Counted from the first letter of the stretch, positions 9,124-20,272 are shown. The stretch: DNA of 64,000 bases from Nemertoderma westbladi (GCA_032718475.1 JAUCBJ010003132.1:1-64000); one strand, 5' to 3'. The notes: generated from the sequence alone by a model not told the origin. A program made the numbers and translations.

Positions 9124-10985
9124 CTAGTGGACATTAACACACTGAACATTAACATTATTTAAATTATTGAAAGCTGCGCTATGTGTATAACACGAACTGT
9201 ATATTTCAGTCAGCCCGTCTCTCATAAGGTCTCTAACCATGTACATAACCCGGAGGAATTCATCCTGCTCATTTTCCACGTTGTCGATGTTCTGCTGATT
9301 AAGTTTAAATCCAGCTTCTAGCTGTAGCATGAATGCTGCACATCGGTCTTCCTCCAGAGACAGGCAAAATCTCTCCACGGCCAATTCACTCCCGCTGTTT
9401 ATGCACATTTCAATGACAAGATTTATCATTAACTCATCCCCGGTCTCATCTTCAACACTGATTATTCTCGCGAAGTAATTGGCACATTCTGTGCAGTTGC
9501 TTTTCTTGTTTTTGATATTACTATGTCGTATTGTTGTGAATTTAGCGTCCTCTAACCATCCCTGATTGCTATTAACTATGGACCATGGAGCCCATTTTGG
9601 CACTTAGAAGGATAATTGAAGAATTATCAAAAAAGAAAGACAGGCATCTGGCTGTTATCTTTGTTGACTTCTTCAAGGCCTTTGATTCAGTCTCTCGCTC
9701 ACGTATGTTCAGCATACTTTCATTATATGGGATTCCTGATGAAATTATTGCAGCAATCAGATCAGTATACGATGGTTCGACAACATTTGTGTCTACTGTT
9801 GACGGTGACACAGAACCATTCGAAGTGTTATGGGGCGTCCTCCAAGGAGACACACTTGCACCATTCTTATTCATTATTGTGGTTGACTATGTTCTACGCA
9901 TGTCCTTAGATCATCATAATGATGATGGGGTGATGATAACTCCACCTACTGGCTCCAGAAGTCGAGGAAATCCTGCCAAGTACCTAACTGATCTAGACTT
10001 TGCTGATGACTTAGGAGTACTCTCAGAATCATTAGAGGGAGCCCAACGGCTCCTCAGCTCATTAGAACATGCTGCTTCTAGTGTTGGTCTTTTTATTAAC
10101 TCCAGAAAGACCAAAATTCTGACAGTTAACTTTGAAAGTCCTCAGCAAGTCTCTGATCGGATGAGCATAAGCTCAAAGGATGGTATGCTTGAGCATGTCG
10201 ACGACTTCTGTTACCTGGGATCATGGATCCGGAAGTCAGGTGAGGACCTTCGAATACGTAAGGGAAAGGCATGGGCAGCCTTGAATAGGCTTTCCAGGAT
10301 TTGGAAGTCACCGAGAATTAATCGGAAACTTAAGGTCCGATTATTTAGAGCAGCAGTAGTTCCAGTACTCCTCTACGGGAGTCCATGCTGGGCTCTAACT
10401 GCTGAGGACACCAAATCTCTGGATGGCACATTCACAAGAATGCTACGCCGGGTTCATTGTGTCAAGTACAATGCACACATCTCCAACCAGACACTATATA
10501 ACATTGGAGGTGTCTCATTGGTTCCCCCAAGCTTGACACTAGAACAAAATCGCCTCCGCTTTGCAGGACATTGCTTTCGCCGTGAGGACCAGCCAGTGCA
10601 TAATCTTGTACTTTGGCAGCCTCATGGAGTGAATAAGCATGGTGGACAGCCCATGACTTTCTTGAGACGCATCTTAAAGGACACTGGTCTTAAAGATGCG
10701 GATGATCTAGCAAATGTCATGGGTGATAGGGAGTTGTGGCGGTGCAATTTTGTTGACAAGCCGGCACAGCATTCTTAAAAATGCAGCTGCAATGCAGCAT
10801 GCCGATCCTAGTAGTAGTAGTAGTAGTAGGGATACGTCGAATTGGCTCACCTGCCGTTGTAGCCGATCAGTAGATGCTTTATAGCTATAAGAATTTTCGG
10901 TATAACAGGTGACGCCATAACAGGCCGTAATGTTTAGTATCGCGTAAATAGCACATAATAGTAGTGCTAAATTATAAAAGACCAT
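9124..10985 (-). CDS. Putative two-exon secreted cysteine-rich protein, intron filled by an RTE copy
   Basis: Exon 1 (10985 down to 10851) encodes 45 residues starting with a hydrophobic leader (MVFYNLALLLCAIYAILNI), a plausible signal peptide. It ends in the splice donor CAG|GTGAGC. Exon 2 (9561 down to 9124) begins after a CAG acceptor in the same phase 0 and encodes 145 residues plus TAG. The joined protein would have 190 residues with cysteines at 27, 68, 71, 98, 111, 119, 169 and 186, an even number in the mature part, and a sequon at N67. C68-x2-C71-x26-C98-x12-C111 faintly recalls the first half of a saposin-B fold; I do not assign a family. The intron (9562-10850) is nearly all antisense RTE DNA (9579-10830). 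Without it only about 40 bases would remain, and there is no good polypyrimidine tract. Either the insertion removed intron sequence or the model is partly wrong. Confidence 0.5.
9579..10830 (+). mobile_element. RTE-like non-LTR element, 5'-truncated (copy A3)
   Basis: Begins abruptly at GGACCATGGAGCCC in the middle of the reverse transcriptase and runs to the family 3' end: the stem-loop near 10780-10800, then a (TAG)n tail at 10809-10829. It is nearly identical to copies A4 and A5, so insertion was recent. It lies antisense inside the putative intron of the secreted-protein gene, its 5' end about 18 bases from the inferred acceptor. I could not identify a clear target site duplication. Confidence 0.92.
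9585..10778 (+). CDS. RTE reverse transcriptase C-terminal two-thirds
   Basis: Open for 397 residues from an internal methionine. It carries IFVDFFKAFDSV, GVLQGDTLAPFLF and DFADDLGVL, then the RTE-type C-terminal region with YGSPCWALTAEDTKSLDGT, RFAGHCFRREDQP and GQPMTFLRR. The endonuclease and fingers region are absent because the insertion is 5'-truncated, so the product would not be autonomous. There are no internal stops. Confidence 0.88.
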   Translation: MEPILALRRIIEELSKKKDRHLAVIFVDFFKAFDSVSRSRMFSILSLYGIPDEIIAAIRSVYDGSTTFVSTVDGDTEPFEVLWGVLQGDTLAPFLFIIVVDYVLRMSLDHHNDDGVMITPPTGSRSRGNPAKYLTDLDFADDLGVLSESLEGAQRLLSSLEHAASSVGLFINSRKTKILTVNFESPQQVSDRMSISSKDGMLEHVDDFCYLGSWIRKSGEDLRIRKGKAWAALNRLSRIWKSPRINRKLKVRLFRAAVVPVLLYGSPCWALTAEDTKSLDGTFTRMLRRVHCVKYNAHISNQTLYNIGGVSLVPPSLTLEQNRLRFAGHCFRREDQPVHNLVLWQPHGVNKHGGQPMTFLRRILKDTGLKDADDLANVMGDRELWRCNFVDKPAQHS

Positions 10986-11985
10986 TGCTTAAGTATTTGT
11001 TTAATTTTGCGGTTGTATTTGTTTGAATCCCATAGTTATTCGGTTTTGCAGTTGGTAGTTTGCAGAGAGTAAAGAATGATGTTTCAAATAGTTCGTTTCA
11101 CAATAAAATAAGAAAGAAAATGAAGGGGATCCTAATTACAGTACCAGATGGCACTTCCATCATTCACCTCCATCATCTTGAAGTTGGTTGTTTTCTCTAT
11201 CGCAATGACACAGAAGAACTGAACTGACCTTGGAATATAATAAAACACGAATATAATTATTATTTACTAATATAGGTGCTGATTTTTTACATTAAATTAA
11301 CACCCAATGGCATAAAATCGCAATTGCAAAATTTCAACCTATTTGGTTCAGATAGTATTATAAGTTAATATTCTATATATATGAGACGTCATAAGGGCTT
11401 AGCTATTCAATCAATATCTTACAATGTAATTTGTAATTAGAATTTTAAACCTATACAATGTATGTATATACAATACATACATGTTCTTGGGGCCTTCTCC
11501 CCACGAACAAAAATTTAATTTATTTTATGTATTAGCGATAATATAACAATTTTAATTGATTTTGTTATTCTAAAAGTTATATTTTAATGGAAAACTGGCT
11601 GGTATTAAAACAAACATTTGGGGTAGACCCATAACCAATGATCTAACATAGAGTCTGAAACCTGCTAATCATGAAATATGAGAATTGAGTATAATTATTA
11701 GAGACAGGTAGATAACTTGACGCAAATCTCGGGGAATTAAAATCTCGTATTAATATTAAATTTTTATAAATTAAGATAAAGGAGCAGGATACAGCGGCGC
11801 GTTATTCTAACCAAAGCAATAAACGAAAGTCAATACGAACAGGTTACATTTTCACTTTTGAAAGAAATCAGTGGTTATTTGTGTCGATTTTCCCCTTGAG
11901 AAAGATTTAATTAATTGAGTTCAGAGTTCCCGCACCTGTCTGCAATAATAAAAATGAATAAAGAAATACAATAAAATAACTATTT
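10986..11985. other. Intergenic, AT-rich, no gene seen
   Basis: Upstream side of the secreted-protein gene. I cannot point to a defined promoter element. Confidence 0.5.
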
Positions 11986-12105
11986 ACATACTTGTGTGTA
12001 AAGTAGCACTTTACAGTGTGATGATACACGAACGAACGTTAGTGAGTGAGTGAAAATAAAGCCACGAGGATCAGAACACTGTAAAGTACTTTGCAACAAG
12101 TATGT
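11986..12105. repeat. 120-bp palindromic MITE-like repeat
   Basis: The outer ends ACATACTTG and CAAGTATGT are exact inverted repeats. They continue inward as imperfect arms of about 30 bp containing GTAAAGT...ACTTTAC. A third partial copy of the arm (GTAAAGTGCTACTT) lies near 12785-12800. No coding capacity. Confidence 0.65.
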
Positions 12106-12496
12106 ATGTAGTTTTATTCCAAAATTGTAACATTACAAAATGATTTTATATATATTATAAGTGGTAGAAACTGCACAAATTAAATTAGTTGCTGTATAAA
12201 AAAAATTTAAAAATTATGTTAAACATCAATTATGTTAAAAAAAGTTAGCTTATATTTATCGTGGCGTTTGGAGCCATTCATGTTAATAATATAGCTACTA
12301 GTTATTAATAGCAGCTACCGGTAGGTAATGAAGTAGGCCCCTCTGGCTGTCAGGCAATTAATTTTAAATGAATTGGAGTTCAGCTATTAATGCAACTGTA
12401 ATTAACTGTAATAATAATTGTAATATCTGTAATATACAACTTAAGACTGCCTGTTCAATAGAAGTGGATTAGGTGGGAGAGTGAATGTCAGGGGCT

Positions 12497-12571
12497 AGTG
12501 GCTGAACTGGTTAGCGCTACTGATGAGGCCTGATAGGCCGAAACGTACGTATAGCGCTGGTTCAACCCCCG
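12497..12571 (+). repeat. tRNA-like SINE head with A and B boxes
   Basis: A box TGGCTGAACTGG at 12499-12510 has one mismatch to the pol III A-box consensus. B box GGTTCAACCC at 12559-12568 is a full match. They are 48 bases apart, a normal tRNA-gene spacing. No cloverleaf forms between the boxes; a hammerhead core occupies that space instead. Confidence 0.65.
12503..12564 (+). ncRNA. Type I hammerhead ribozyme motif inside the SINE-like unit
   Basis: All invariant core positions are present: CTGATGA at 12520-12526 and GAAA at 12540-12543. Stem II is GGCCT/AGGCC (12527-12531 with 12535-12539, loop GAT). Stem I is AGCGCTA/TAGCGCT (12513-12519 with 12552-12558), seven perfect pairs, extended by TGAAC/GTTCA (12503-12507 with 12560-12564) across an internal loop. 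Stem III is minimal, AC/GT around GTAC. The predicted cleavage site follows the GTA ending at 12551. Very short stem III hammerheads are known from animal retrozymes, Penelope-like elements and the schistosome Sm-alpha SINE-like repeats. Activity is inferred, not shown. Confidence 0.8.
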
Positions 12572-12645
12572 GTGACGCGCTTTCTCATTTTTTAAATTTC
12601 TGAACAAAACCATAATATTACATCATTAATTATAAATATCACCTA

Positions 12646-12712
12646 TTGTTTACGTGGTAACCAATGACGCCGTAACTTTACAGCTCGCCGTCATTGGTTA
12701 CCACATAAACAA
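12646..12712. repeat. 24-bp inverted repeat hairpin
   Basis: Left arm 12646-12669 and right arm 12689-12712 are reverse complements at 23 of 24 positions, with a 19-base loop. The symmetry continues weakly outward (AATATC... and ...GATATT). It may be a tiny MITE. Confidence 0.75.
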
Positions 12713-14080
12713 GGGATATTACAACACCAATACAATACTAAATGTACATACTTGTACATACCTGTACATACATACCTCAAAAGTTGTAAAGTGCTACTTA
12801 ACAACTAATTAAGTTAATACTAACGGCGATGAGTAATGTTACAATTTAGGAATAAAGTAAATTAATTATATATTTATTTTTTTAATTTTCATTATTAACA
12901 CTTGAATATGTAAATTCCCGTTTACCAATCTAATAATACTTTGGAATATTTTTAGAATCAAGCATTATTACAATAATTCTACTTTATTTACCATTTAATA
13001 AATATTTATTATATATATTTGGTATTGCAGTAGGCTTTCGTAGTAGTATACATACAGTACTTATTGTGTTTGTGGAATTGATGCATATGCTGTTTGATAT
13101 GTAGGAAGATATGATGGTTACCATTATCTCATTGTACCTTCCATTATTGATCTTAATTTCTTGCTTTACTGCATTCAAAATGTTATTCCTTATTACACAA
13201 TTATATGTCATGCTATGTACGTGAGATTATGAGAGGTCACGAAGGACAGCTTTCCAATACATTAATTCGCATCGTGTTAATTACACCCTGCATTAACACC
13301 CTGCCTCCCTGTAACTAACACTTGCGTTCATTACATTCTGACAGTGGGGAATAACTCAACCATTCATATTGCTAACGCGACTACTGTACTGTATGCTAGC
13401 TAAATTGGATATTAGATAGAAGTAGATGATACTTTACTACAGTAGTTAGTTGTTAAAGAATGATACAACAGACCTGTGCTGTGATGTGCATTCAAATTAG
13501 GCCGCAGTAATTTTGGAAATTTATTGCTGGTTCTATTGAGAATTCGGGGGAAGTGAGTCTCAAGTGTGCTGAATAATGGTGGCAATAATCTTTTTTCCTT
13601 AGTTAGACGTTTTTTCTTTTACACACTTTGTATCTAACAAATGATAAATTTCGTTTTATCATTCGGTCGCTCGTGATATATAACTCTCATGTAATGTTCA
13701 AACAATAACAATTCATTACATTATATTCCCATATAAATTATATAAATTAGAAAATATCTCATTTATATAACAACAAAATGTCTAATAATACTAATTAAAA
13801 AGATGAACGATGTATAATATAATATATTCTAAGAGTTGGATCTAGGCCTACATAACATCTAATTAGCAACAATAATTTATAAAATATTTCCAAAATCGAC
13901 TATTTTAGTAATAATAAAAACAATATATTGATCTTTGATTCTTTAATTCACAAAGTGAAACATTATAAGATAAATAATAAAATATGTATATATATAAATA
14001 AAAATTGACAATTGACAATTGAAATAAATTATTATCAAACTATATATATATAAACAAATATTGTTAACAATATAAATATA
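12713..14080. other. Intergenic, AT-rich, no gene seen
   Basis: Very AT-rich with many short simple repeats. Reading frames here have compositions expected by chance. Confidence 0.5.
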
Positions 14081-14437
14081 ATATTTTGGCTGTTCGGACA
14101 TTTACGACCCGGCCAAATTGCGACCCGGACAATTGCGACCCATGATTTTAAAACAATTTGTTGGGTAGCAATTGCCCTAACTTCAATATTTTGATATTTT
14201 GTAGATATAATAAACACATGTTGTGTTTCTAAAATAAATACAATATTACGTTGATATTCGCTACTTAGTAATTTCAAATGCCCTTCAATTGGATTTAATT
14301 AATTTGGTCAAAAAAGACCCACAATAATTATTTGTAGTATAAAAATTTAATAATTAACAACTAATTATTTATTCCGGGCATTTAGTGGTCTTTCCAGTCT
14401 ATTGTCCGGGTCTCAATTTTCCGGACACCCAAAATAT
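14081..14437. mobile_element. MITE with GGGTCGCAATTGTCC-type repeated ends
   Basis: The ends are inverted: ATATTTTGG plus TGTTCGGAC on the left and GTCCGGACACCCAAAATAT on the right. The left arm repeats a roughly 16-base unit (CGACCCGGACAATTG, CGACCCGGCCAAATTG), and the right arm has TTGTCCGGGTCTCAATTTTCC. The unit resembles the GGACAATTCGGTCCC unit of the fold-back elements at 31388-33335. No transposase is present. Confidence 0.6.
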
Positions 14438-14735
14438 TGAATTTATTATATCAACAAAATTGTATTTATTTTAACTTCAGTACAAACCCGGAGGGCATTT
14501 AATTGGGTAGAATCCCAAGGGTTGATCATTTCTTTGGGTTTGCATGAAATAGGAGGGTGAAAAACACATTAGAGGGGCCTTTGTGCAGCACGTGTCTCGG
14601 CTAACCCGAGAATGGTTAACTCGAGGAAGCTGTAATCGGAGTACATGTTTGATCTACTACATACTTCGTCAGCTTGCCTACTTATTTTATTTCAGCAATG
14701 CTCGTAGGAAACTTACCAAATTTAGATGAATCTGA

Positions 14736-14816
14736 TCTATATATATATATATATATGTATACATTGTATATATATATATTATTATATATATTATTAATAT
14801 ACATTGTAGAACAATA
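14736..14816. repeat. AT microsatellite
   Basis: Runs of TA and TATAATA broken by ACATTGTA. A related block in the opposite sense lies at 21590-21700. Confidence 0.85.
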
Positions 14817-14838
14817 TTAGTATTCTTAAATAACCTAT

Positions 14839-15303
14839 TTATGTATTAAAAAAAAATGTCGTAGGTGTGACCCAAGGTGTAGTAATACCTAAAGTTGGTA
14901 CTGTACATTCCATTAAGACTGTAGATTGCGGTGCTTCCATATCTCCCAAACAAGTAAGAGTGAGTCCTTTATCCAAAGCCCATCCCCAAATACAAATCCG
15001 TCCAATCCCAAACATACTTGCAACCATGTCACACCCAGATAATGCATGGCCTCTCAAAAGATTTCCTATGATACAGCGATGCATTTTTACTGTTTCTCCC
15101 ACGTCTATTACTGCGGTACGGTTTTTAATGGGGATTTTATGGAAATTGAATTGGTTTATACCTGTAATTTCCCTCAGATAAAAATGTAATAATATAAGAA
15201 ATACATAATATTTATCTGCGAAAATGCGCATAGCGCGCATGTTCTGTGGAAACTTTTTCCCAGATAACATCTTCGAAACACCGCCAAAATACACACGATT
15301 CAC
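14839..15303 (-). pseudogene. Fragment of a HALTGCDTTS-type invertebrate protein
   Basis: The minus frame contains LLRGHALSGCDMVASMFGIGR. This matches the LLGLHALTGCDTTSAFFGKGK-like block that I recall from large uncharacterised, often multicopy invertebrate proteins. Upstream NRTAVIDVGETV fits the same family. The fragment has no recognisable ends and is only about 150 residues, so it is partial. The bases near 14860-14888 (GGTGTGACCCAAGGTGTAG) recur at 21742-21764. Confidence 0.4.
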
Positions 15304-16500
15304 TTCAGAGAGGTTTCAACCATTAAACTTTCTATGGATCCAATGAAACTCATTAATGTATGCATCCCCCCTAATGTAAGTCCGCCGTCATGAACAGGAA
15401 AATACCAAATTACATAGTGACATCTTTGAGGAACTTATGGTCAATACATTTAGCTCGATGTAGACCAATAGCAGACCCCGCCAAAACTTTTAATGGCAAG
15501 GCAATACCGGATTTGAAATACCAGTGTAACTCTTGATATCTATGTCATAATCTAGTTCTTTTGACATTTCCTTTTTGGTCAATCTCAGTATACGGTAGAA
15601 TGATCCGCTTCATCCACATGTGATAAGGTAGGTTCAATATTCCTGTTTGGTTGGGTTATTAGCATAGCTAGTGAATGCTTGGATTTCTTACAATTCATGG
15701 AACTTAAATTCGTTTATACAGTAGTTTGCTTGGCATTACCTAGGTAAACTCCGAGTTCAACCTGTAAGGAAGTCGGATGAATCTAGTCCCGACCCGTTAA
15801 CTAGTACTGGCCCGCTAACCACATTTTATCTATTGACTTTTAAATATGATCAATTTTTGAGATTTTACTAAGCTATTTTTTTTTACCAGATACAATAGTT
15901 TTACTGTTTTTTGCAGGTGGCCCCCATAATATCTTATGAATGTTCGTACTAGTCATTTTAGAATTTTTTACAGTAATTGCTAGGCTTCCTAATCCGATAA
16001 GCTATCATCAACTGTTATATTTCTAGAGAACTACGCAAACATACAGTACCATTTTAATTATTAAAAAAACATTAAAAAAAACATTAAAAAAACATACCGA
16101 TGACAATTAAATGAACAATTCGACTCACCGTATAAGAAACTACGACTATATCAATTTTCTAGAACAAGTCCCATTTAAATGCACAGAGACCTGGAAACTC
16201 ACTAGCTATTCTATGAAGAAAACACTAAATGTGAGTAATCATAGGCCTAACTAATAATCAATAACTAATAATCATAACTAATGATAATCATTAGTTATGA
16301 ATGTCAAACCCAGTTCTCCATATCCAAATGGTCACCCAAGAAAAAGTACTGTAGTACCCAACTCAAAATTTGGAATATTATAAATATTATTATATCGTAC
16401 GTTGGAACGCATTAACATACAATACTGTACATTAGAATCCAATCTAATCTACTTTGCTAAGGTACTTACTTGTGCATTTTATTATCTGTACTATCCCTTA
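15304..16500. other. Intergenic, no gene seen
   Basis: AT-rich sequence with short direct repeats such as ACTAATAATCA near 16250. No supported coding region. Confidence 0.5.
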
Positions 16501-16890
16501 GGCCCCCCTCACACGGAGCAACTTGTTTCTGTAACTTGTTTCCGAAACTTGTTTCTGCAACTTGTTGCTGGACCCCCTCACACACAGAAACTTGTTGCTG
16601 AAGAAAATAACAATTATTTCCAAATAAATAGCTAACATGTCCAGTCATTTGTATATAATATCACATCACTCAAATTATCTAATATTAGCTAGTATCAAAA
16701 TGGAATGTAATAAAAGTTTTTCAAAAAGTTGCTGGGAATATAACTTCCAGCAACTTGTTGCTGGACTCCCTCACACACAGAAATAAGTTTCGGAAACAAG
16801 TTGCAGCAACAAGTTTCTGTGTGTGAGGGGGTCCAGCAACAAGTTTCAGAAACAAGTTACAGAAACAAGTTGCTCCGTGTGAGGGGGGCC
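16501..16890. mobile_element. MITE with long, internally repeated inverted ends
   Basis: The terminal sequence GGCCCCCCTCACACGGAGCA is exactly inverted at 16890. Each arm (about 100 bp) is built from tandem AACTTGTTTCTG/AACTTGTTGCTG units, punctuated by a second copy of the CCCCCTCACACACAG motif. No open frame encodes a transposase. Target duplication not clear. Confidence 0.85.
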
Positions 16891-17199
16891 GGGCCTTGCG
16901 GTATCAATTTATGAAGACTGTACAATAAAATAAGATGCACAGTACAGTATAAAGGAGCTAAACTGGAAATAACAAATATACAGTAGTTACCGTAGAAACA
17001 TCACCTAAGTGATAATCGCTGAAATTGGTAATCTTTAATGATTATGTTAACACTCAAACAATGTCAGGTTAGGAATTAAATATCAGCCAAATTTAGACTC
17101 TTAACCTTGTCTAAAGTTACAGAAAGGCCACGCTAATAAAATAAACATAATTTAACTAACTTTGGTGCATATTTTGTAACTAATGGTATAATTAAAGGC

Positions 17200-17535
17200 G
17201 TTTGAAATCTAAAACTAAACTTGAATGCCGTCTCCATAGCAACAGGATCTAAACATCAGACAAAAAAGAGTATCATTATTTCGTAAATGAACTATATTGA
17301 CATTGTAGAAGATTTCAATCCATTATGACATGCTGTTTTGCAGTTTATATGCTTTAAATGAGAATTACGTGGTCCTTAGCAACTAGGTCGTTATTTCAAA
17401 ATGCCCAAAGTCAAAAATTTTAAAATCGCCATTTCCTCAATAAGTGGGACCTATAGAACTTAATACATCAAAAAAATTGAATCCGTCCAAAAATTTTTGG
17501 TATACCATTGTGGCTGCCGGACTATATATATTTAT
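17200..17535. repeat. Dispersed repeat, copy 1
   Basis: Shares CCATAGCAACA, ATCCGTCCAAAA and the end GTGGCTGCCGGACTA with 22555-22885, at the same relative spacing. Family unknown. The shared abrupt end suggests a transposable element terminus. Confidence 0.55.
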
Positions 17536-17763
17536 ATCACAATATCTTTGGATTTACTTAATCTAGAATCCAACATTAGAATCACTGGGGACATGTTGAG
17601 GAATGTTGAGTGTAGCATACAATAGTTGTTGCTGAGCCAGGATTATACCAACTCGCCTGCTGACCCGCTGTGATTGTGACCTGCGCCTTGATGGCCACAT
17701 GCTGCATTACAATAAGCCAAATGGGCTGAGTCCATTGTTGCGAAGAAGTTCAGTACCATAAGT

Positions 17764-17997
17764 TAAGTTTTATTTCCAGTGCGATCCCCCCAGAACTATA
17801 CTCCCCAGAGAAAACGCCAGTACTCATGTACCTAATATTTAAGGATGCAAGGCAGAATGCGCCGTGACTACTGACTAGTCCCTTTAAAGCATTCGTGTTG
17901 AAACGAAAACTGCCCAGGCCATGCTGGGATCGAACCCACGACCTCCAGGAGATATGAATTCAGTGTAACCACTACTACTACACTAAGGTGGAACTTA
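17764..17997 (-). repeat. tRNA-derived SINE, copy 1
   Basis: Read on the minus strand it starts with a tRNA-like head: an A-box-like TAGTGTAGT...GTGGTTA, then B box GGGTTCGATCCC (near 17928-17937). A body follows that contains GGGCAGTTTTCG and ends near GGGGGGATCGC. It matches 50073-50266 throughout. This copy has an extra run of TAG triplets within the A-box region. Confidence 0.8.
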
Positions 17998-18122
17998 ATG
18001 GCTTAGAAAGAACTGCGATTGGCTCGGATGCCTATCTATCTTGAAAGTATGGCTTTACCATAGGTATCAAAAGTTTCGGAGGAGTATCTCCTCATATCTG
18101 GTAGACACCATTTCACAATGGG

Positions 18123-19303
18123 GTTGAACCAACTTTTTATAAAAGAAAAATGACCGGCCAAACTGATTTCATTTTTTGGGGCACTTCAACGCCCTGATTA
18201 CGAAAATGTCCGGTCCGGCCCTGGTACTAAATAAATTATTAATACTGTTTATAATAATGGTATACATATTATAAAAAAATGCCCAGACCAAATTATAGCA
18301 TTTTTCCAGAATTTTGATCAACCTGATTCCGAATCTAATTTTATATTATTTAGTCGGTGTCTTTTAGAGTAATAATATTCTAAAATAATATTAAATATAT
18401 TAGTACTGTATTATATTAGGAGAACTGGCTAATATATTCAATTGTAGTGAATAGGGGAATCAACTTATCCTACTCCTATGGCACTGATATTAGTATCATT
18501 CGAACCGCAATAGTCGATTTAGTGGGTGTTGACATCATCAAAACAACGAGAGTGTTATTGCTTCTCGAGATAACGGTCAAAATTGGACCTAACTTACCTT
18601 ACTGTAACTTCAGCAAGTAAATGTAATAATATATCACCACATCAATCACTAAAAATGATACTTTTACATACTTCCACAGACTATGGAAAATTCGTATTTA
18701 AACCGCAATGGTCGAATTAGTAGTTGTAGACTCCACCAAAACATAGTAGTTTAAACAAAATTCATCTTTTTAGTGATATGGTGATATATTGATGTTAAAT
18801 TGCTAATTGCTACTGTGCTCAGTTATGTGAGTCAGCGCTCACATTTTGACCGATATCTCGAGAAGCTATAACTCGACCATTGTTTTGATGGTGGCTATAC
18901 CAACTAAATTGACCATTGCGGTTCGAATGGTATCCGTGTAATAGTAGTAAGATAAGTTGATATTCACTACAATTGAGTATATTGAGTTCTGCTAATATAA
19001 TATTAATATATTTAATATTATTCTAGAATGTTATTACTCTAAAAGACACCGAATAATAATAAATATTGTAAAATTAGATTCGGAATCAGGTTGATCAAAA
19101 GTCTCGAAAAATGCTATAATTTGGTCTGGGCATTTTTTATAATATGTATGGCATAATAGTATTACTAAAATATTTAGTACTATTTAAGAAAAAATCACCG
19201 GCAGAAGACTTTGAAAATATCATTATGGAATCAGGGCGTTGAACTGTACTAAAAAATTAAAACTGTTAGTCTGGGCATTTTTACTTTATAAAAAGTTGGT
19301 TCA
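18123..19303. mobile_element. 1.2-kb fold-back (large imperfect palindrome)
   Basis: The outer ends TTGAACCAACTTTTTATAAA and TTTATAAAAAGTTGGTTCA are inverted. Symmetry continues inward for nearly 480 bases per arm: AATGCCCAGACCAAATTATA against TATAATTTGGTCTGGGCATT, then GATTCCGAATCTAATTTTA against its complement, then CTCGAGATAACGGTCAAAAT against ATTTTGACCGATATCTCGAG. The centre is near 18720. No open frame. Confidence 0.85.
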
Positions 19304-20137
19304 GCTTCAGCATCAGCTTGGTGATTTCCGATGGTGTCTGGTAAGCATTTTAATCTACAAATCTCGGTGAATGACTAATTTGCAATTTTTTGTTCAAGAT
19401 GGTATTCTTTGATGGGAATATATTAGGAACAGTGTGAAATAGTAAGTAGAGTTATAAATTTCAATATGCACTTATTGTTTATGCAAAGTCTTAAATATTA
19501 TTATATACACGCTTTTGGGTCATTCCACATAAAATCATTAAGATCATTTTGGTTTTGATGGGTTTGAGGTTTATCACTATTAACAATGTTTTTTTTGCTT
19601 AAATATCAGGTTATCATGATCACACGAGTGCGATTGAGTCCGAGTGCTATGCATAATAAACAGGTAACTCTTTTAATTATTTTTCCTTTTTTCTTATTAT
19701 GTTAAAATCTAACAATTTCCAAAAATTTGATTTTTGGCACCAAATGGGTATTTTAAAATTTGACTCAAGTGGAAACCTAAAATATTCTCAATTTGAGGTA
19801 TTTTCCAAATTCGCATTGAGCTAAACATGCGTTAATTTTGATTTTTGAACTTAAAAAAAAAATTTGGCACAGCATCTTTCGATTTGAATTTGCTCAGAAT
19901 GTTGCGACCGTATTTTGTAGAACACATCGAAAATTCATTTTTTATTAGACTTTTAGAAGTAGAAAGTCGAAATGCACTCAAAATGTGGAACAAGATACTC
20001 CAATATTTACGAATATTTTGTGAACTTGAAGGAAGGAGTTGAAACCAACAACAAACTGGCTAAATCGATAGTTGCCGATTTAGATGAACCCTCTTTTATG
20101 ATTTCATGAAGTGCTCAAATTGTGAAAATTTTACTTT
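19304..20137. other. Intergenic, no gene seen
   Basis: AT-rich; the small frame at 19845-20042 is low complexity and unsupported. Confidence 0.5.
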
Positions 20138-20272
20138 TCGAAGTGAATGAAAGTGGCAAATTTGAAAACTTCAAACTTGGAGCATAAATTCAATTTTACC
20201 TTTCAAAGTGAATGAAAGTGGCAAATTTGAAAACTTGAAATTTGGAGAAAAATTCAACTTTTTTGGATAAGA
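20138..20272. repeat. Two-copy tandem repeat, period about 67 bp
   Basis: AAGTGAATGAAAGTGGCAAA followed by TTTGAAAACTT recurs at 20140 and 20207 with near identity. Confidence 0.8.

Noticed and set aside
14867-15181. Plus-strand 104-residue frame
   Set aside because: The minus strand carries the recognisable HALSGCD block; this frame is its antisense shadow.
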